Part shown: positions 34,916 to 38,326 of the stretch, in pieces
How positions within the stretch are numbered: the stretch's first letter is position 1
Layout of the letters: each line of letters opens with the position of its first letter
Assembly (NCBI GenBank): GCA_026928325.1
Contig: JAIXKS010000025.1
Location: 1-38,326, forward strand
Direction of reading: 5' to 3'
From: Chitinophagales bacterium
Lineage (GTDB): Bacteria > Bacteroidota > Bacteroidia > Chitinophagales > Saprospiraceae
DNA: 38,326 bases
Notes under the pieces: model-generated
The model's input: only the letters and a program-made list of their open reading frames with translations
Databases searched by the model: none
What the model was told of the DNA's origin: nothing
Position numbers and translations under genes: made by a program

Positions 34916-36500
34916 TGTAAAATTGAGTTTTAAGGCTTTCTGGAAAAGTAATTATAACCTTTTGGCTAATTATGGTTTTATTGAAACTTATACAATATGA
35001 ATAGTTTTTAATTTCAATATTCGTATGACCTATAAATTCTATATGCCCATGATTAGTATAAATTCGATTATCCTTAATAATTAAAGTAACCTTTGGATGA
35101 AAATGGAAATAAGCCTGGGCTAAAGTTGGTGACTCATCAAGTATTGTCAAAATTTTATCGTCCAGCATCCACGTTCGTTTATGTTTGGTTTGATGAAAAT
35201 CCGTTCTTTGAGCAACGATTTGATTTAGATTTTCCTTCAAGATTCGACTCTTCTCTTTTCTGGCTACTCTAAAAGCGCTCCAGATCTGGGAAGTATTTCT
35301 ACCCGATACTGTAACAGTATTGTGATAAACCGTACTTCTTTCCATTTGACGCAACGGATTTGCTTCATAAGTCGAAATGCCAGGATCCACAATCCATGGA
35401 TTATTTTTTGCATAAAGTTCAAAGGTCAATGTGTCAGCATGAGCGTGTCCCGGTATATAATCCGACCCAATTTTACCAGCTTTAATAACGATATCAAGAT
35501 AGTCTGATTTGAGTCGTCGATATCCCGATTCGGATAGTGTCGAAGGTTTGCTTTGAATACCAAGTAATCTAGCATATTCTATCAAGTCATCTACAGGTGG
35601 TGCAATGCCATCTGTACTATCATTAAAACGAGGTATAGCGTTATTGTTAAATTGAATAGCCTTTAACCAGCCTATCATCCAATTGGCTTTCTCTTCTAGA
35701 GCGTCTTCTAAACTGCGATAATCATTCGAGTATTGACCAGATATGCTATAATAATTTGTTATTAAACCGATAGTATCTAAAATCCGATATAACATTAGAC
35801 AGTGATACATTGGGCTGAGTTCAAAGTGTGCACCATCATCCAAGATTTGTTCATCCAATTCTTTTTTTAAGATGGAGGCTCCTTGCTGAAATATATTATG
35901 ATCTTGAAAAAACAAGCCACCGAATACTAAAGCAAAACCATTTTCTAATAGGTGATTCCCAAGCAAATGATATTCTTTGTTATCCGTGAGGATGTATAAT
36001 TGACTGTATAAAGATCTTAAATACTTTTCATTGTAGATATTGTTTCTAGTAAAATATTTAATCCAATTTATAATCCTAAGTGATGTTGGGAATGGCTCAT
36101 TTGCATTATTTAAAACGGGTAACTTTTGTACAAAGTTGTCTAAGATTTTTGTATAATCTTCTTGAGAAACATTTGCATTATCTTGATTCAAATATTCAAA
36201 ATAATTTAGATTGTATGTCCACAATTTACCAAAATCAGCAAAGTCCCAATCTATATCATTTTCAAAGCATCTTTCAATATTTAAAAATGTGAATTTCTGA
36301 TATCCTTGGTAAGATATAGGATTTTTGATGCTACCGATAAATTCAATCCTTTTAAAATCTGGATAGTCTCTATCATAAGTATAATTAAAATGAGTGATTT
36401 TTCTCCATATCTTCCGTATTTTATACCAAAGCTGATACTTAATCTGAATCCATGTCAGGTATTTGATAGTGTGGTAATAAAGAAGGAGTGTTTTTAGCAT
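34896..36500 (-). CDS. Heparinase II/III-like / alginate-lyase-type protein
   Basis: The 534-aa protein has an alpha/alpha-toroid N-terminal half and a beta-sandwich heparinase II/III-like half beginning near residue 345. The key segment GHAHADTLTFEL carries conserved His residues; YHNTV and a GR segment follow. Such proteins stand in many polysaccharide loci beside a WbuB-like transferase and a Gfo/Idh/MocA-type oxidoreductase, and may cut or edit the glycan. No clear signal peptide is visible, which is common for this locus-linked group. It is the first gene of the pair with the GT4 gene. Confidence 0.87.
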   Translation of the reverse strand: MLKTLLLYYHTIKYLTWIQIKYQLWYKIRKIWRKITHFNYTYDRDYPDFKRIEFIGSIKNPISYQGYQKFTFLNIERCFENDIDWDFADFGKLWTYNLNYFEYLNQDNANVSQEDYTKILDNFVQKLPVLNNANEPFPTSLRIINWIKYFTRNNIYNEKYLRSLYSQLYILTDNKEYHLLGNHLLENGFALVFGGLFFQDHNIFQQGASILKKELDEQILDDGAHFELSPMYHCLMLYRILDTIGLITNYYSISGQYSNDYRSLEDALEEKANWMIGWLKAIQFNNNAIPRFNDSTDGIAPPVDDLIEYARLLGIQSKPSTLSESGYRRLKSDYLDIVIKAGKIGSDYIPGHAHADTLTFELYAKNNPWIVDPGISTYEANPLRQMERSTVYHNTVTVSGRNTSQIWSAFRVARKEKSRILKENLNQIVAQRTDFHQTKHKRTWMLDDKILTILDESPTLAQAYFHFHPKVTLIIKDNRIYTNHGHIEFIGHTNIEIKNYSYCISFNKTIISQKVIITFPESLKTQFYIEDLVS

Positions 36501-36537
36501 TTTAATGAATATAAATTACCATAAGTCATTATGTTAT

Positions 36538-36657
36538 GTTTCAAATGAATTTGAAACGCCAGTAATCATCATTATGTAGTACTTGAATTTTGCAACGCTG
36601 TTAGCGTGACTTCATTATGTGGTTTTATGTTTCAAATAAATTTGAAAAGCCATTAGG
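36538..36657. repeat. REP-like palindromes 3' of RAYT-2
   Basis: Two copies of the palindrome GTTTCAAAT-xx-ATTTGAAA followed by (A/C)GCCAxTA occur at 36538-36560 and 36629-36657. A separate small hairpin ACGCT-gtt-AGCGT lies between them. The sequence is unlike the REP arrays around RAYT-1. Confidence 0.75.
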
Positions 36658-36669
36658 TAACGCCATTTA

Positions 36670-37341
36670 TCATACTTTTAGGTAGCTGCCGGGATATTCT
36701 TCCCATTTATCAACGATGCCTGCTTTGACGGGATTTTCAAGAATATAGCTCATCACATTACCGAGCATTTTATCATTTCGTATGTAGATATCGTAACTTT
36801 CTCTTGCCCAGAATTGGCCTGACCTATTGAGCTGTTGATTTGCAAATCGAGATATCGGACCTTTTATTCCTTTCATTATGTTGTCCAAAGTGGTAAAATG
36901 TTCTATTTGCTCATCAAAGTAAATGTTTTCACCAATTTGAATGGAAGTGTCGATGAGTAGGTGCACATGATTTGACATCACACAGTAACATAGTAATGAA
37001 TATAGCTCATTATCAAATCTATGAAGAGTTGCTTTCGTAAATTCCATGATAGTCTCATCTGCCAAGTATGTTGGACCAGATTTTATTTTATGTAATAATT
37101 GGTCTGTTTGGTATAAATATTCTTTTCTAAGTTGAAATAACGCTCTATTTCGTTGCTCTATAACTTTGATCTTTTTTGCTTGTAAAATCTTATGCTGAAA
37201 CTCGTCTTTTAGAGATTTATATTGGGTATAAGGGATACTGCCGTAAAGTCTAAATGTAACGAAAAAAGTGGCTCCTATCGGTTGGATATGCGGTAGTCTT
37301 TGGCGATAGTATGTTTTGAATTTATTAAATTCGTTGCTCAT
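36670..37341 (-). CDS. REP-associated Y1-type transposase (RAYT-2), tyrosine position changed
   Basis: The 223-aa protein has the HUH pair NHVHL (His125, His127) and the RAYT end ILENPVKAGIVDKW. The helix that normally carries the catalytic tyrosine in SYTA reads KGPISRFAN (160-168), with Pro in the place of Tyr. Some relatives have GSTA there, so another Tyr may act, or the protein may be non-catalytic. It is longer than RAYT-1 because of a coiled insertion at about 50-90. It is flanked by its own kind of palindromes (36538-36657 and 37371-37436) that match one another. Confidence 0.85.
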   Translation of the reverse strand: MSNEFNKFKTYYRQRLPHIQPIGATFFVTFRLYGSIPYTQYKSLKDEFQHKILQAKKIKVIEQRNRALFQLRKEYLYQTDQLLHKIKSGPTYLADETIMEFTKATLHRFDNELYSLLCYCVMSNHVHLLIDTSIQIGENIYFDEQIEHFTTLDNIMKGIKGPISRFANQQLNRSGQFWARESYDIYIRNDKMLGNVMSYILENPVKAGIVDKWEEYPGSYLKV

Positions 37342-37370
37342 TTTATATGCCTCTATGACTGATGATACTT

Positions 37371-37525
37371 AATGGCTATTTGCAAATTCATTTGCAATGA
37401 GTATGTGTTGTTGCAAATATATTTGCAAGGCCATTAAGTTATAAGCCTTTTTAAATAGTGGTTATTTATGTTTTGCTGCTCTTTAATGTTTGATCTTGTT
37501 TCAAATAAATTTGAAACGCCATTAA
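37371..37525. repeat. REP-like palindrome cluster 5' of RAYT-2
   Basis: TTGCAAA-ttca-TTTGCAA (37380-37397), TTGCAAATATATTTGCAA (37411-37428) and GTTTCAAATAAATTTGAAAC (37498-37517) lie in the first 355-bp unit, with flanking GGCCATTAAG or GCCATTAA tags. The first is preceded by CTTAATGGC, the inverse tag, so pairs face each other as in bacterial interspersed mosaic elements. Confidence 0.75.
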
Positions 37526-37535
37526 TTGATGCTAA

Positions 37536-37710
37536 TTATAAATATTTCCATTGACCTTCTTTCATTGAATCTATAGCTAAGATGATCGCTCTAGATGTGT
37601 TGAAAATTTGACTAGCGGGAATGATGCCTTTGCCATCTTGTTTTATACTTTCCAACCATCGGCTAAACTGCTCTTTATGATCATTGTCTTGCTCTCCATT
37701 CACGTCCACA
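37536..37710 (-). pseudogene. 3' fragment of an oxidoreductase-like gene, copy 1
   Basis: The reverse-strand frame ends ...AIDSMKEGQWKYL-stop and contains FSRWLESIKQDGKGIIPASQ. It resembles the C-terminus of the Gfo/Idh/MocA or bi-domain oxidoreductases found in polysaccharide loci beside a heparinase-like gene. The frame is open only to a TAG just beyond the unit's junction, with no usable start, so this is an orphan gene end. Confidence 0.6.
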
Positions 37711-37890
37711 TGACTGATGATACTTAATGGCTATTTGCAAATTCATTTGCAATGAGTATGTGTTGTTGCAAATATATTTGCAAGGCCATTAAGTTATAAG
37801 CCTTTTTAAATAGTGGTTATTTATGTTTTGCTGCTCTTTAATGTTTGATCTTGTTTCAAATAAATTTGAAACGCCATTAATTGATGCTAA

Positions 37891-38065
37891 TTATAAATAT
37901 TTCCATTGACCTTCTTTCATTGAATCTATAGCTAAGATGATCGCTCTAGATGTGTTGAAAATTTGACTAGCGGGAATGATGCCTTTGCCATCTTGTTTTA
38001 TACTTTCCAACCATCGGCTAAACTGCTCTTTATGATCATTGTCTTGCTCTCCATTCACGTCCACA
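37891..38065 (-). pseudogene. 3' fragment of an oxidoreductase-like gene, copy 2
   Basis: This is the same gene end as at 37536-37710 by reading, one 355-bp unit later. It is likewise cut at the unit junction and lacks a start. Confidence 0.6.
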
Positions 38066-38245
38066 TGACTGATGATACTTAATGGCTATTTGCAAATTCA
38101 TTTGCAATGAGTATGTGTTGTTGCAAATATATTTGCAAGGCCATTAAGTTATAAGCCTTTTTAAATAGTGGTTATTTATGTTTTGCTGCTCTTTAATGTT
38201 TGATCTTGTTTCAAATAAATTTGAAACGCCATTAATTGATGCTAA

Positions 38246-38326
38246 TTATAAATATTTCCATTGACCTTCTTTCATTGAATCTATAGCTAAGATGATCGCT
38301 CTAGATGTGTTGAAAATTTGACTAGC
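38246..38326 (-). CDS. Oxidoreductase-like gene, C-terminal 26 aa at window end
   Basis: The third copy of the same gene end runs out of the window. Only the last 26 residues (ASQIFNTSRAII... to KYL) are visible. If the tandem units end here, this one could be the real 3' end of an intact gene; otherwise it is a further fragment. Confidence 0.45.
   Translation of the reverse strand, partial: ASQIFNTSRAIILAIDSMKEGQWKYL

Larger units (their letters stand above)
37356..38326. repeat. 355-bp unit in tandem, two full copies plus a partial third
   Basis: Copies begin at 37356, 37711 and 38066; by reading, copies 1 and 2 are identical and copy 3 follows the same sequence until the window ends. Each unit contains a cluster of REP-like palindromes (TTGCAAAT-x-ATTTGCAA and GTTTCAAAT-aa-ATTTGAAAC, each followed by GCCATTAA) and a reverse-strand gene end. 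It could be a true tandem duplication or an assembly artefact near a contig end. Confidence 0.9.

Overview
The window looks like a low-GC chromosome segment from a member of the Bacteroidota, perhaps a Saprospiraceae-like or related lineage (inference). The evidence is several promoters matching the Bacteroidota -7 box TAnnTTTG, secreted proteins ending in type IX secretion (T9SS) sorting domains, many short lipoproteins, and a Bacteroidota-style RprX/RprY-like two-component pair. I see no rRNA, tRNA or CRISPR array.

Region 1 (1-15.2 kb) is mostly housekeeping. It holds a decayed T9SS C-terminal fragment, a small lipoprotein, serC, a YgjP-like metallopeptidase, ftsE, a reverse-strand operon (Ig-like lipoprotein, lptB, two small lipoproteins), a histidine kinase/response regulator pair, a pirin plus FMN-reductase pair, a T9SS-exported peptidoglycan amidase, a glycine-rich T9SS protein, and ruvC. 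Two long imperfect palindromes (about 100 and 130 bp) lie between genes here.

Region 2 (15.3-38.3 kb) is a surface-polysaccharide locus. It contains an ABC exporter (Wzm/Wzt-like), two GT2 and four GT4 glycosyltransferases, a GT29/sialyltransferase-like gene, a FemAB/GNAT-like protein, GDP-mannose supply (manC plus a phosphomannose-isomerase-type cupin), an O-antigen-ligase/polymerase-like membrane protein, a heparinase II/III-like protein, and fragments resembling the 3' end of a Gfo/Idh/MocA-type oxidoreductase. The likely logic is that sugar nucleotides are made by ManC and its partners, glycans are assembled by the transferases, exported by Wzm/Wzt and joined or modified at the surface. 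An SLC13 transporter and a DUF4143 AAA ATPase sit inside the locus without an obvious role in it.

The locus is heavily worked on by mobile and repetitive DNA. A 1510-bp IS5-like element splits the GT29-like gene; removing it and one copy of the 6-bp duplication restores a 217-aa frame. Two unrelated RAYT (REP-associated Y1 transposase) genes each have their own palindromic repeats. Eleven 22-bp tandem repeats lie between manC and the ATPase gene. A dispersed element with GTGCTCTGT ends occurs three times, and the window ends inside a 355-bp unit repeated almost three times. Several repeats supply or abut gene stop codons.
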